DNA of 64,000 nucleotides. It comes from Seiridium cupressi. Its lineage: Eukaryota > Ascomycota > Sordariomycetes > Amphisphaeriales > Sporocadaceae. Positions 11,708 through 24,400 of the stretch are shown here, piece by piece. The stretch covers positions 62,001 to 126,000 of the forward strand of contig JARVKI010000106.1 in assembly GCA_036674765.1 (NCBI GenBank), in the 5' to 3' direction. The notes under the pieces are model-generated. The model was not told where the DNA came from, did no database searches, and worked only from the letters and a program-made list of their open reading frames with translations. The stretch's first letter is position 1. Each line of letters opens with the position of its first letter. The translations under genes were made by a program, and so were the position numbers.

Positions 11708-13685
11708 ATGGTGTCAATCTTCGGCTTGAAGATCGGGGGTGACAAGAAGAAGTAAGCACTCCGTCATGTTCTTGTCTATCAGCACTGACCGGTCTAGAAA
11801 ACCAGAGCAACCAACTCCAAGATCCATCCCGCGTCAAGATCGCAAAATAGATCAGGATACACTTGGCGCCGCCAAGTCCCCTGTTGGGACTGGTACACAT
11901 GCGAACTCATACCCTAAGAGCGTACGGTCGATGCCGCAGCCTAGTGGTTCGCAGACAAACCTCCTAACACCAAATGCTCGTGCAGTTCAAGCCTTCTATA
12001 ACCCTGCGAGCCAGGCGTTGGCATCAGCTAGCATGCACGACCTTTCGCGCTCAACCTCTAGTGGCGACACCGCACTTCCATATCTCCAGCCTGCCATCTC
12101 AAATCCGAACTTAGCTACACGGTGGAACAACGGATCCTCCCCGAATCTCACAGCGTCCCCAGAACCGATTTCGAGGCCGACCACGTCTGAAAGGCAGAGG
12201 CCCTGGGTAGATCCTCTGGATGTTCACTTTGCCAAAGGGCAAACGGCCGTGCCGACTACCAAGTCACCGCTAAGTCAGTCACATCATGATGATGACAGAT
12301 TTCCTAGGCCCAACCCAACGGATCATAATCCACTACCCAGGGCTTTGAATATCAATAAACAGCCAGCTCCTGCTATACCGCCGAGAAGCGCCCTGCGAAA
12401 CCCGCCATCACCCCCTCCGTCCGTCAAAACTTCCAGCGAGAAGGCTTCGAGTGAGATTGACAGGTTATCAATATTGGAAAAACCAATTGTTCCAGCCGCT
12501 GCGGCAGACGGCCGGCCTTCCAGCAGAGGCAGCCATCGAAATATGCCTACCAGTCTCCGGGAACTCATGGCTACCGATGACTTTCTGTTTGAAGAACCTG
12601 CATCCATACCAACGCCTCCGCCGTCTCTTCCACGAGCCAGCAATGAGAGCGGCAATCGCGCCTCTATAAACGAATGGGGAGAGCCCGTCATTCAAAACGT
12701 TCGCGCCAAGCGAGAAACCATGACAATCAGCGCAGCTAAAAGGCAAAGCCTCGAGAAGATGATCGATAATCTTGAGCGTTCAGCAGCGCTCGACAGGGAT
12801 GGACGTCCAAGGACTTCTAGTGGCGCACGTGTAGGACGGCCAGTCCTGACACTTGACGTCAAGTTTCCCACCTTGGATAGGAATGGCCCGAGTAGCGCAC
12901 CGTTTGCAGCGAGACAAAGGTCGGAAAGCCCCTTTGGTCCCAGCTCGCACAAAACACGAACAGGTGTGCCAGCTGCTGCTGTGGGTGCACTCGGCCGACC
13001 TACGCGATTGAATACACAAGGTATCCGACGGCCAACTGCAGATGAATATGGCATCCCCCCTGAGCGGCCGTCCGAGGATGATTCGGAATGCAGCTCTCCG
13101 GATAGCCCAACGTCGCCTGACAGCCCAATCATGCCACGAAACGGCCCTTTGGCAAGTCCCATGTGTCCGGTCGTGGAGCCAACATCGCCCGACAGCCCGA
13201 TTATGCCACGAGACGGCCCATTGGCAAGTCCCATGTACCCGCCGGTGCGGTCGATATCGGCTGAGCCCCGTAGAGATCGACTTGACACCAGCTTTCGGTT
13301 CCCGGACTGGTCAGTATCGGCAGGTAACCGATCAAACTCGGAGGACAGTGTGCCGCGACCACTCCAGCCTAGCAAGCTTCCCTCCGCCGAGTCTGTTAAC
13401 TGGCCACTTACCGCACCGCCTATGTTCACCTCGGAGTCTCCCTCTCAGATCTCGTCACTCCCGGCGCGCGCTCAATCTCCCTTTGCCGTACCTTCTTTCA
13501 GCCGTCCCTGGACTCCTACGAATGTGAGGCCGGGCACCCCAGTGAATACGACTGAACTCGCAGTTCCTACCGGTCGACGTGGCCCAAGCCCTAGCCCAAG
13601 AGGACCCCCGCCCAGGAGATTACCCGAGTACGCATTGAGGAACCCGCCTGGCATGAAAGATGTTCCAAATACGGAATTTATATAA
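11708..13685 (+). CDS. Conserved disordered Ser/Pro-rich protein, function unknown
   Basis: Two exons, 11708-11751 and 11798-13685 (643 aa). The 44-nt first exon codes MVSIFGLKIGGDKKK, an N-terminus I associate with a conserved but uncharacterised ascomycete family. The 46-nt intron (GTAAGC to TCTAG) keeps frame into KKPEQPTP. The rest is low-complexity Ser/Pro/Arg-rich sequence without membrane segments or enzyme motifs. It has a short charged, possibly helical stretch (ETMTISAAKRQSLEKMIDNLER, about residues 320-341) and two tandem copies of a 24-residue unit. Serine-proline sites suggest kinase-regulated scaffolding, but that is inference. It stands alone on its strand. Confidence 0.8.
13107..13250 (+). 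repeat. Two tandem 72-bp units inside the disordered protein gene
   Basis: Units 13107-13178 and 13179-13250 encode PTSPDSPIMPRNGPLASPMC... and PTSPDSPIMPRDGPLASPMY.... They are in frame, match along nearly the whole 24 codons and differ at scattered third positions, so the duplication is not very recent. Confidence 0.85.
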
Positions 13686-14738
13686 AAGTAATGTTTTGTT
13701 GTGTATATGTGTAGTAGCTTCATTGTTGCATCTGGAATCATGGATAGGAAAAATTGGTCGGCATACACTAAATGGCGTTCACAGGGAGCCATCCAGTTAT
13801 TTGTTTTGATATTCTGATACCCCGGGTACAGACCCCTTCAATATGCATCCGGCGCTGCTCCGCCGTTTCTTTTGTTATTACAATTGGCTTACAATTTCGT
13901 CTATCGTCAGCTCGTCCTCGCATATGTGAAATCTATGTTTGTTTTTGATACTATAGCTCAAACTGATGTCCAGCCAAGGTGTTGCAAAATGATCTGAACA
14001 ATGATCAAGGTCAACCACAGTGCGACCCAAGATTCACGTGATGGCGTTGCAATGATGAGGCTCAGCTGAGCTTGGCTTGACGACTCAGTGAAACCTTTCT
14101 CCCACCAGCACTCGGTCTCAATGGCCTATCAAATTTTCCCGGTGAGGCTGATTGAGTGCTCTTCATGAGTATGGTCGAGTTTGTTGGGGATGCGGTTCCA
14201 GAATACGCCATACTTCTACATACCTGGTGTACGTACATTGCTGGGTCACATCTTGCGTCTTTGAGCTAGTTTTCGGAGTGACATCAGCATCTTGAGGGCC
14301 AGATATTCCTGAGATGTGTTTCGGACCTTCCAATTCCAAAGCCTGTCTTCGCGAGCCATCGGTGACCCTGATCTGACATAAGGTAGCGAAGAAGCAAACT
14401 AGCAGGAATTCGATCTCCAGACCCTTCAGTGAATCGTGGGCATCTGCGGTCGGAGCGTAGATGCCAATTTGTTGCGTAAGTTGCTCCCAATGAGGTATGG
14501 TGTCTTCTGTAGCTGTTTTCAATGAGTTTCATGATTCCATAGGTCGGTTGCTGCGTCATATAGCTGCACTGAATCTTCTGGAGGAGGTAGATGTCGAACC
14601 ATGGGCAACCACTTCCATTTGGGCAATCAAGGTACTCATCTCCCCATGAGTACTCTAACATGGACGAGCACTATCATTTTTCCGGGCATAAGAAAACAAC
14701 GAAGGCATTGAAACGTTAAGACAGGTCGCATCACGGTA
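13686..14738. other. Intergenic, about 1 kb
   Basis: No gene is supported. Two overlapping minus-strand open frames of about 120 codons (14163-14661) show no family resemblance I can identify. Confidence 0.45.
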
Positions 14739-15486
14739 GTCTCACCAGTGCCAACCTCCCAAAATTCCTCGAAAAGCACTCATAAGTTGAACCGGGTGCC
14801 GTCCGGAAACTAGACAATAACAAACATGTCTACGGCATGATCTTCGTCGAGGAATGCAAAGAGAAACCCCATAAAAGGCCAAGTCTTCGTGGAGATGATG
14901 ACCGCAGTACGAAATTTCAAGACGGACTGGACACAAGTCTACGATACGTCGGAGCTGGTCGCGGGTGCCGACTTCTCAAAGCCGTTCTTCGTAGATATCG
15001 GCGGCATGCATGGCCTAGATAAGATACAGCCAGGCTGTTGGCCCGACATCAGACTTGCCAGACAAGGTCCTCTTTGTGCAAAACCTTCCCCGCGTTGTAG
15101 CTGCCGAGGTGGAGCAGATCGACCGGAGGATTCGGAAGATGGGTCACGACTTCGCGCCGCAGCCGCTGAAGGGCGCGCAGGCATGATTCTTTCACGTCGT
15201 CCTGCATGACTGGGCCGATCACGATTGCGAGCGGATCTTCATGCACGTGTTCCAGGCTATGGAAGAGAGATACTCGAAGGTGTTGATCTACGAGATCGTG
15301 CTTCCGCCAAACGGAGCGACGACACTGTAGACGACGCTGGATCTGTAGTTGATGACCATGTTGTCTAGCTTTGAGCGCACCGAAGAACACTGGAGGGATC
15401 TTCTGGGGAGAGTCGGACTGGAGGTCGTCAGCATTTCAAGAAAGTCCAGGGCGATGGAGAGTGTAATCGAAGCGGAACTAGCCTAG
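14739..15486 (+). pseudogene. Decayed fungal O-methyltransferase (C-terminal half)
   Basis: Successive frames spell a SAM-dependent O-methyltransferase of the fungal secondary-metabolism type. Recognisable pieces are LPKFLEKHS (about 14755), a linker with NPIKGQVF, the SAM-binding FFVDIGG (14985-15003), DLPDKVLFVQNLP, MGHDFAPQPLKGA, the catalytic-region LHDWADHDCERI (15202 onward), SKVLIYEIVLP and the C-terminal SVIEAELA followed by TAG at 15484-15486. A frame change occurs near 15015-15030. In-frame stops lie at 15184-15186 (TGA), 15328-15330 (TAG) and 15346-15348 (TAG); the last two replace probable CAG codons. An earlier TAA follows LPKFLEKHS. The N-terminal dimerisation domain is not recognisable upstream. 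No partner biosynthetic gene survives nearby except the MFS gene 11 kb away. Confidence 0.8.
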
Positions 15487-16110
15487 GAAGATGTTGGGCC
15501 GGATTTACTTGAATGCCGCATCAATCTACGCATCACATATGCACTGGAATCGATAGGAAAGTATGCAGCTGGAATTTTTACCAAAGGATCCCCCATCTTG
15601 GCTCAATAGTTTGGCTAGAATTTTTCTCTTTCTTTTGCTCCTGTAGATACTGTAATTATCTACTAATTACTGACAGTCACAAGAGGTGCACGTTATTTAG
15701 TCTCCGTTTGAAATGCGGGAGGTGAAACATCTCCCGCCCTATAATCCCGAGATTTCACCATTCCGATTCCGCCGCCCTCTCATTGGCCGAATGTGCCTGG
15801 TATATCCAGACCAGAAGCCGCCGTAGGAACGATTATGCGCCCTACCCAAATGCGCAGGCGGACGCAGGTCCCGACCCCATACCAAACTCGAACATTGAGG
15901 GTCCTACTAAGCCCACGTGGGCAATCATATAACACACTCTTCTTGGATCCAACGTAGACGTCATGGCTGCGGTGTTCCCCGTTTGCAGGTGGGAATATAC
16001 TTAAATAGTTGCCGCCATATCTTCCCGAAGACCGGTCCGACTTGCAATCTTGCACTAGCCCCCCAAACCCGGAAATCCAGAAGAATCACAGAAGACACGG
16101 AGAAATCAAC
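15487..16110. other. Intergenic region, GFA-family promoter
   Basis: No gene is supported. A TATACTTAAATA element near 16000-16012 lies about 100 nt upstream of the ATG at 16111 and may serve as its TATA box. Confidence 0.45.
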
Positions 16111-16584
16111 ATGACGAAAGGAACTTGTCTCTGCAAAACCATCGAGATCTCTACAGACATCGAGCCCAAGGCGACAGTGGCATGTAGTTGCACATCGTGT
16201 CAGGCATGCAGTGCCAGTGCCTTCACCATAAACCTAGTATACCCCAAAGGGACTATTGAGGTGACAAAAGGAAAGGAACACCTCAAGGTCTTCAAAGGTA
16301 TGCAAGAAGATTTGCTTCGTAGCCTACATCATCACTTCAAAGTGGAGACTGACATGTGGGGTGGGATCGTAGAAAAGGCAGATTCGGGTAACGACGTCTT
16401 TCGACACTTTTGTGACACGTGTGGCAACGCCATCTACACACAAACAGTGGACGGGACCTTTTTTGTTAAGGGCCCAGTCCTCAAAGGACTCTACAATAAT
16501 CCTATCATGCATGTATTCACTCGAAACCTCCCTACTTGGGCCGAGGGGGTCACAACTGGCGACCGCGAGAAGGACGGCGCTTGA
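16111..16584 (+). CDS. GFA / CENP-V family zinc protein
   Basis: A glutathione-dependent formaldehyde-activating-enzyme-like (Mss4 fold) zinc protein. Most fungal members are of unknown substrate. Exons are 16111-16297 and 16373-16584 (132 aa). The ATG gives MTKGTCLCKTIEI, with the typical CxC at residues 6 and 8, then CSCTSCQAC and the C-terminal HFCDTCGNAIYT, which supply the zinc ligands. The intron (GTATGC donor, CTGAC branch, TAG at 16370-16372) restores VFKEKADSGNDVFRHFC. A second acceptor 9 nt downstream (16381) would remove EKA but keeps frame. The intron is 75 nt with no stop, so the unspliced form is also open. The gene is convergent with the Cid13-like gene. Confidence 0.85.
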   Translation: MTKGTCLCKTIEISTDIEPKATVACSCTSCQACSASAFTINLVYPKGTIEVTKGKEHLKVFKGMQEDLLRSLHHHFKVETDMWGGIVEKADSGNDVFRHFCDTCGNAIYTQTVDGTFFVKGPVLKGLYNNPIMHVFTRNLPTWAEGVTTGDREKDGA

Positions 16585-17407
16585 ATGGATAACTGGCGGG
16601 GGTTCAGAATCTAGGCCAGATAAAATTTCATAATTCTTTTTGCCTTTTATTTCTTCTTTTCGCCTACCCAATGTCCTAAGTCTATACACATGTGCCGTAT
16701 GTTTCATGCTCGGCCTGGTTATTTCCTTGCCTCCTGCCGTTCCCTTCTACATCTTGGGAAACCGAAACAGCTCGTTCGCCTTCTCTCTAAAGGGCAGTTG
16801 AGTGAACATGCACGCAGTGCTTGGGCCCTCATCCGCTTCCATGCTTCAGGCTCTCGCTATTGTTATCTCTATGCATCGATACCTTTTGACCCCCCTCGCT
16901 GATGGAAAAATAACCCGGTAAGCCAGTTGATGGGGTAAGAAACCAGAAACCAACATACAATATATATGCCATGAAACGCCAGGGCTCGCCGCCATGCAAA
17001 AATCCCACCCTGACCTGAGTATGCCATAAAACGAAGGATTCGTGGGCTCAAGTCCATGAATTCTATACTGCTGCAAATGCCCATATCAAAGGGGAAAATT
17101 CGTCGCCATCGTCCACCTCTCGTGCGGCTCCACACAAACACCAGTACAATTCGCCCACCATGGAAGCCCGTACTAGTTGGGCATGAACTATAACTTCCGT
17201 ACTCGTACATCTCCCACACAACCACCGGAGGTGTTCCAACGGGTGAGATCGTATCCCTAGAGTAAGTAGCCTGGATCCCCGCGATTGTCCAAACATAACG
17301 ATACCAGATCCCGCCATGAGTTTTGATCGCCTAGCAGATATCCCTCGTCGTCAAGTCGGTCTGGTATCCAAAAAGACAGAAAGCCATAACGCGTTTCGAA
17401 CCAGCGC
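16585..17407. other. Intergenic between convergent genes
   Basis: Shared 3' flanks of the GFA-like gene (+) and the nucleotidyltransferase gene (-). Open frames here are short and unconvincing. Confidence 0.55.
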
Positions 17408-20400
17408 TTAGCCTCCTTTTCTTTCCGACTCGTTTTTAGGAGGCTGCTCACTCTGAGGAAACGCTTCACCTCGATTCTTACTCTCTGCGCCCTTCTTCTT
17501 CCCCTTCGAGATCTTCTGCCAGCCGTTTGCGATGGTATTATCACTTTCGCTTTTCGCCCCTCGCGTGTGCCCATTCTCTCTGGCGAGTCCGTTGACCCTC
17601 GGATTCGAAGCGTGTGCTGTTTCAAGCTTACTAGACGTAGAATCCGTACGTAATCTTTGCTTAGCTTTCGGTTCTTGCCTTGGCTCCTTACTAGAACTAG
17701 ACGCACTGGGCCGGGCCCGGGGCAGATTTGTGGGCAAGTCAAACTTGCGATTAGCCGTGGGAGACGGTGTCGCTTCGTTGATGGGCGATAGATGTGGATC
17801 GGCCTGCATGCGATCAGTCGCCAAGTCAAGCGCCATTAGTGGGCTTTGAGGCTGCCCTGGCGCGAATCCCCGTTGGAAAGATCCCGGGGAAATGCGCATC
17901 GAGGGGGAATGACTTGATGGAGAGAACGGAGATGCCAAGGAACCATTAGGGTTCATCGTGGCGCCATCTGTTGCGTGGCGGAGCGCTGTTGGGGTCGGGC
18001 ACGATCCGTTCACAACCAAGGGACGCTCTGAAACGCCTGATTCAGTGTTTGTAAACGCAGATGGTGGAGCCGCAGGCATATCGGAGGTGATCGGTAGCCC
18101 GTTCGGGGGCAGGCTGATGTGAAGCGGGTTGTCAAAGAGAGCATCTGGTGAGTTCCTGCTGTCCGCTGACGACGGCTTGCGACTCGATATCGCGCTCGAG
18201 GGCTTGTAAGCTGAACCGTTGACGACTAGAGGCTTCATATCCTGCATAGAACGATTGGTCGACTGAGGGTAAGGGGCCGTCGCAAGAGGGGCGGAGCCTG
18301 TGCCAACCGAGTAGGCCCTATTATGGCCTAGCGGAGAGGGCGAGCGCGAGGTTCTTTTGATCCTGTCGAGGATCGATTGTGGGAATTGGTCTGACGACAA
18401 CCGGCGGCGACCTTGACTCTGAGAGCTTTGGGCGGACCCCTGAAGTCCAATATCTCCAAATGCGGGAAGCCCACTGTGCAGACCGTTAGTTTTCTGCGCT
18501 GGGCTTGGAGCAGCGTCCGAGTAGCCGTTCAACCTGTCCTCTCCAGGTGGCGAATGGTTGGCAGCCGCGTCTTGGTCAACGTCGTTGCTTTCATCAGGGA
18601 TGAAGCTCGGAATAGCTCTCCCATTCAGTTGTCGGGTAGGAATGCGTCCAATGCCGTTTACCACCGATGCCTGTGCCAGCAATCCGGGTACTGCTTGCGC
18701 AACAGGGACGGATCTTGACGCCGGCTGCGAGTGCGACCGCAAAGTACTTCCGGAGGCCGATGTTCCTACCTCACTCGCCGTACTGGATCGATGAGAACTA
18801 CGAAGCTGCTCAGCGGTCTGTTGATTCGAAGGCGACGACGGGTATGACGTGAAATTTGGAGTGGTCGTGTAATACGGCTGGCCTTGAAATTGCTGCCAGT
18901 ACCACATCTCGGGGCGGATTGGTGCAGTCAAGGGCGGATTATCAAATGAATTGGTCCTGGATCGTTCTGTCGACGTTTGAGGTTGGGAAACGTTGCCTTG
19001 CATTCTCTGTGCATGCGTCAACACCTGTTGTTGCTGAGCTAGCGCTTGACTTTGCGTATATTGCAGAAATCGAAGCTGGTTCTCCTGTAGTTGCAAATCC
19101 GATAGCGTCTGCGCAACAGCCATGAACATGCCATCATTCCCGACATAGGGGTAACCTTGGTAATATGCAACGTTGGCGCTGGTGTCGTATGTCGTGCTTG
19201 ACGAGGCTCTCCGGTTATTCCCATGGTTATTACTTCCACGAAACTGCCCTTGTTGTCGGCCTCCTCTCCTAGAATTGCCGTTGCTGCGTTGATTCGTCTG
19301 GGAAGCGCTGCGGAGAAGCGCTGGCCTAGGCACTGACGCTGGCTTCTGGAACACCTTTTCTTCCTCCTTGGGGAAGACGTATTGCTCACAGCATTCTTCC
19401 AACTTGCCCTCTGAAATAAGATCGAAGGCGCGCCTGAGCTCTAAGTGAATCCCTCGGAATGAAGTGTCATCGGCGGTGTTTCCCAGATTCCGCATTGTGT
19501 TAAACGGTTCCTCTACACATAAGCGATTGTTGATGGCAAGTATCCAATTCTTCCGATCGGATTTGGGCATTAGTTTGCCTAACCGAACAGACAAAGCGCT
19601 GTTGTCGTAGTCAAACTCGTGCGCGTAGAATCGGAAGAACTCGAACAGCAAATCACCCAGTGTCGACTTGTTCTGGTCACCATGCCCCCGCAGTCTGTCC
19701 AAATCGTCGCCGAACGGAGCAATGTCGCCCTCCTTCTTGCCCCTTCTTAGATGCGGTCGCTGATGAAGAGAAGGAACAATAGGCGGTTGCCGTAGTTGAA
19801 GGAAGGCAATAATCATGCATATCCAAGTATACGAACTCAACGTACCACCAAAAGCTGGTACAAAGTTATTAGCATCATTGCTCCCGTGCATATAAGCAAG
19901 CAGGGCCGTTTCTACTTACCAGCATCATTGATCACTCTGCGGCGGGTCCAGTGTTTTATAATCATTGCGAGTGGGCGTACTCGTTCGTCGATTCCAATAT
20001 ATGTTCGTATCATGCGAGTATTCTCTAGAGCCAAGGTGTTGTTGACGTTCATGTCGCAAGCCAACTCCAGCTCGGGATCCCAGACCTTTACGATTGGAAC
20101 TTTGGCAGAACTCACGCACACCACCTTCTGCATGCCATCTATGAGCGTATGAGTAAAGCGTTCTTGGACAGGGAGGGAGGACGGAAGGTAGGCCTACTTC
20201 TAGCCAAGAGCTCAGCGACCTTGCAAATCGGCTTGTCAAGCTCTTTCCACGGCGTTTCGATACAAATGTCCACTAAAGCTATGTCAGCGCCTCGTAACTG
20301 GGTGGCCGAAAACCTGGGGCATCTTGTTCACGAACCGTCAGAGTCATCCGTGCAGAGCATGTTGCCAGACGACCCAAAAAGATTGACCCGGATATTGCAC

Positions 20401-21413
20401 CCCGGCCAGGCATCGTTCAACATTTTCTCTAGTTTTTGTACCAGCTTGACTCGCTTCTCCTCCACGGCGGGGGTCGGCTTTAACCGGTCGTACAGTTCGC
20501 GCATATCTGTGGTCAACTTCCTCTCATCGTCTTCGGACAGTTTGCTCTGGACCTTGGAAAGATCCGACCTGTCGAGCTTTTCGTCACCTATACTGTAAGG
20601 TATTCTTCGTCGGATCTTCTGCACGGCCGTCTCGAAGCGGCAACCGCCATTTCGAGGCGGCAGTGGTCTGAGTGAAGGCACATTGCCATTGGTCTCCGAA
20701 TATGCAGAACGGGGAGAATGCCCTTGAGCGGCATTGGGGGAAGGTTCTCGCGACTCATACGCGAATTTGCGCGGATGCTGGTGGGGGGTGGAAGGGACCG
20801 AGTTGGAATGACCTGCTGCAGCGGTAAGATTCGTCGGCGAGGTGGAAGGTGGCGCTGGGCGAGATGGGAGGGGATGGGCGAGGTCGGCCGCCAGTTTCCG
20901 GGGCGGTGGCATCTTGTCCTTTGCTGTTATACCAGCGCGATCGCCTTTGCTGGTGTTGTTATTCTGCAAGCCTCTATTCCCATGGCAATTTTGCGTGCCG
21001 GGTTTGGCGCGGGAGGAGTCCTTGTTCGACACTTTGGAAGTTGAGCGAGAGCGCGGTCCGACTTGAACGTTCGGAGTCGACAGTAGTGGTGGCAAAGGTG
21101 TGGTTTGTAGACTTCCTCCGCGTCCGCGTCCTGGCGCAATGAGCTTGTTGTATTGCAGCAGCTGGGCGTGGTACAAAGAGTTTTGGTGAGGGAAGAGAAT
21201 GGGGAGCAGATCAATGTGGGTGGGGAATGCACCAGGCGGCTGCTCGGGTCGCGGTGAGTTCGTGCTGTTGGTGACCGAGACAGTAATGGCCGCGGTATGC
21301 AGACTGGAGGTGACCAATTTCGGCACAGCTGGGCTAGATATGGAGCGATTCCAAAGCTGTAGTCGAGGAGGATAATGATGCTTCGAGTCTGCCGTAGTTG
21401 GCCGGGCGTCCAT
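17408..21413 (-). CDS. Cid1/Cid13-like poly(A)/poly(U) RNA nucleotidyltransferase
   Basis: A non-canonical poly(A) or uridylyl transferase acting on RNA 3' ends. Exons on the minus strand are 21413-20336, 20272-20198, 20138-19920 and 19854-17408 (1272 aa). Introns of 63, 59 and 65 nt keep frame. The catalytic nucleotidyltransferase core spans exons 1-3: FGSSGNMLCTDDSDVDICIE carries the GS (347-348) and the DxD metal pair (359 and 361), with a helical element EKRVKLVQKLEKMLNDAW before it. VPIVKVWDPELELACDMNVNN and RPLAMIIKHWTRRR follow. The PAP-associated domain continues in exon 4 (FGGTLSSYTWICMIIAFLQ to NTADDTSFRGIHLELRRAFDLI). A long N-terminal extension of about 300 residues and a C-terminal tail of about 550 are Ser/Pro/Gln/Asn-rich and disordered, ending in a Lys-rich stretch. 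The donor of intron 1 (GTTCGT) is weak but phase and motif demand it. Cid13-type versus uridylyl activity cannot be decided from the sequence. Confidence 0.88.
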
Positions 21414-24400
21414 GAAAAGCGGTCGCCGAGGTCACGGCCTACAGAGCGGCGAGTCAAGTCTGGCGAACTCCCACTCACTTTCTGCACTGGTGAAAAGGTC
21501 TCGGTTGTGTTAGTAACCCCCCTTGTCGACGGACTGTTGGACGCTCTGCTGAAGATGGCGGACCAAGGGCAAGGCGAAAACCAAAGAGAAGCAACTGAGT
21601 GGTTCTGGGGGGCGTTGGTGGTGAATGACTGGCTCCAACTGCACCGATGCAGGCAAGTTGAAGAACGAACAATGGAGGATCGGCGAATGACGGAATGGCA
21701 GCAACAGACGCTGGGGGTTCTGCCACGATGCGGAGCCAACAGGATTGGGTTTGCGGGGTGGTGGTGAAGAGGTCGAAGGCCAACGTAATTGTCGCCGAAT
21801 GTATCAATATAGTATGAGACTGCAAGAATGGTCTCGTCGCTGGCAGCAGGTAGGAAATAAAAAACAGTGGTGTCGACGCTGGGTCAAGACTCGGGAAACT
21901 CTGGTCTAGCTGTGCTGCATCTCAGGCGGCGAATGAAGGGGAGACAGATTGAAACAAAGATGCACGCCCACGGATCGACGTGGAGACGGGCCAGGAGTCA
22001 AGCGGCGGGAGGGTATCGTGGGAGCAAAAGATCCTAAGAGGCTGCCAATGCACCCAGGGGAAACGGCGTTTGGAGAATTCACAACGTATGCGAGGAGAGA
22101 ACGAGCAAGTGTGATGGTGGTGGTCGTGGGTGGTTTGGTAGTTTCAATCCCAGATGTGACGGATGGGCAGAAAGTAGGTACGAGTGGTACGCGAGCGCAA
22201 GACGAGGCAGGGCAGGTACATTGGGGGACCTTGGGGGATCGATCCTAGGCGACTTCGTCTCTCTCTGGCAGTGGGTGCTGAGTATGGAGCAGTACTTCCA
22301 CTGGTACAATGGCTATCACCTCGCTCCTCGTCCGTCAACCCAGCCCAGGTTGCGGTGCTACAATATGTGCTATGTGTGCACTAGCAAGTAGGTAACCAAT
22401 TAATCCACCGTTCAATTACAGCGCCGTCTAATTGAAGGGGTCCAGAGGATGGTCAAGAACGTGTCGCGTCCGTGCCTTGCACCTTGCCTTTTACAATTTA
22501 CACCTCGCAGGCCTTGCCTAGGCCATGCTGGCTCCAAGCCAAACACTCGAGACGGGAACCCGGCAGCTCGTCAATCTGCGGTCCCACGGCCTGCCTTCCA
22601 CCCACACACCTCGTGCTCTTCGCTCTTGGTCCAGGGGCGGGGAGCCGCTAAGCGATTAATAGCGGAACCGAGCCAGTGCCGCACTGGTCACGGAGATGCA
22701 TAGCACCCAGCCTAGCCTCACCGTTGGCACGGCTGTCTGGGGTCGACTCCCCTTCACACATCCCAGAGCAATAGTATTCCCAGCCCGGTGCCTGGCGCTT
22801 TCCTGGCTGCATTGAGCATGCACTGGAAATCTTAAAACCCCATATTTGCCTTTCCATTGAACCCGTCCGCCCTTGAGCTTGTCCCCATAGAAACAAAACA
22901 CTATTCTCACGGAGAACCGACACTGAGGGACAAACTACACAGCCACCTCAGCCAAAGGGCGTGGTGGTTCTCGGCGCAGGTGCAGGTGCAAGGTGCAAGG
23001 TGCAAGGCACAATCAGCACAGCATGGAGTTCTCAGGTACGAATCCATAAGCGACCGTGACACAGAACACGGTGCCTTTCGGTCCATACATTCCTGGGAGA
23101 AGACGCTGTGGGGCAAACCCTTGACGACCTCATGCAGCATATATGTAGCTCATCTCACATAATGGGCCCCCAGCCCAGAGATCGTTGCGGATAGGTGCTC
23201 TAGCCCAAGCCAGGCCCCCAGCGCTGAACTGTCCAAAGTCTCGGCCTCACATCCATCCATCCAGAGCAGAACAACAGATAACAATATACAAAGCACACGG
23301 AACACCATGACTGAAGACTCTCGTGCCTGGACGTGTTCAATGGCACCTGACAAAAGCGGCTAAGCATTGTCGTCAGCACACTATCATATCGGCGACGTAA
23401 CGGGCAGCAGAGTACTGCACGTATGGCATCATAGCAGCAAACACTGTGCGCTAAAACCCCCGTCGCCCGGCACCTTGGAGCTTGTCTCCATCCAAGATAT
23501 CAGGGGTCATTGTGCCAAACTACGCCATAACCCCTAATGCGTACAGTGCTCTTCACCGTCTACACTTTTGCTTGTACGGTCTTAAACTACCATTCGTCTC
23601 ATGGTGAGAATGCCTGGGTCTATTTCATCATCAACTATTCCGCTCGTCCACCATCACCTCCAGCCGCCTCGACCGTGATCTGACTTTGACTTTCCACTTG
23701 TTTCAAGCAGGTCGTATTTATGACCGCCTTGACATCATTTTGCACACATTGCACGGAAAGCGTGGAAGAAAACACGAAAAAAAAAACGAAGCAGAGTCCG
23801 AGATCGGCTGCGGAGCATGCCTTCAAGGTGGAGGGGACATGTGGTTGATCGACAGGACCATGCACTCCAGTCCCTTTGTTCTGGTTCGACATTCTACCCA
23901 CCTTGGCCGTATTAGGCTTGTTTGTTCCTATCAAAAAGGTGAAAATGCCAACGGTCTCGGTCTTGTGCATTTGGGTGGGCATTTGGGCCGATTTAGACGG
24001 CATCTGCTAATAACTACTTCCTAACTAAGAACATACTGGCCGATAGAGTCACCGATGTCACCATTCGCCAAAGCCATGCATCTCGAATTTACAGGCCACA
24101 GCGCGCAAATAGTCCAGCAGCTCAATTTCATCAACCCATGCTACCGTCCCCGTTGCTGCTGAATCGTCTTTAACTAGCTGCTTTTGTGCACATGCAACAC
24201 GCGACCTTACCACACGAGAACATCCCCATAACGCCTTGAGCTTTTGTTGCTGAGATTGAACCCGTACTTTGGCAAACCAATATCGTGACCACGGGAGCCC
24301 TTCTCCCAGTAGGTGAGCTCTCAGAAGCGGAAAACTGAGGCCTCTCATCATTTCCACTGGATGGGTCTGTGGAGGTCGAGCTATCAGCTCACTGTCCAGA

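Noticed and set aside
12692..13429. 245-codon minus-strand open frame
   Set aside because: Antisense shadow of the Ser/Pro-rich gene, produced by its codon bias and repeat.
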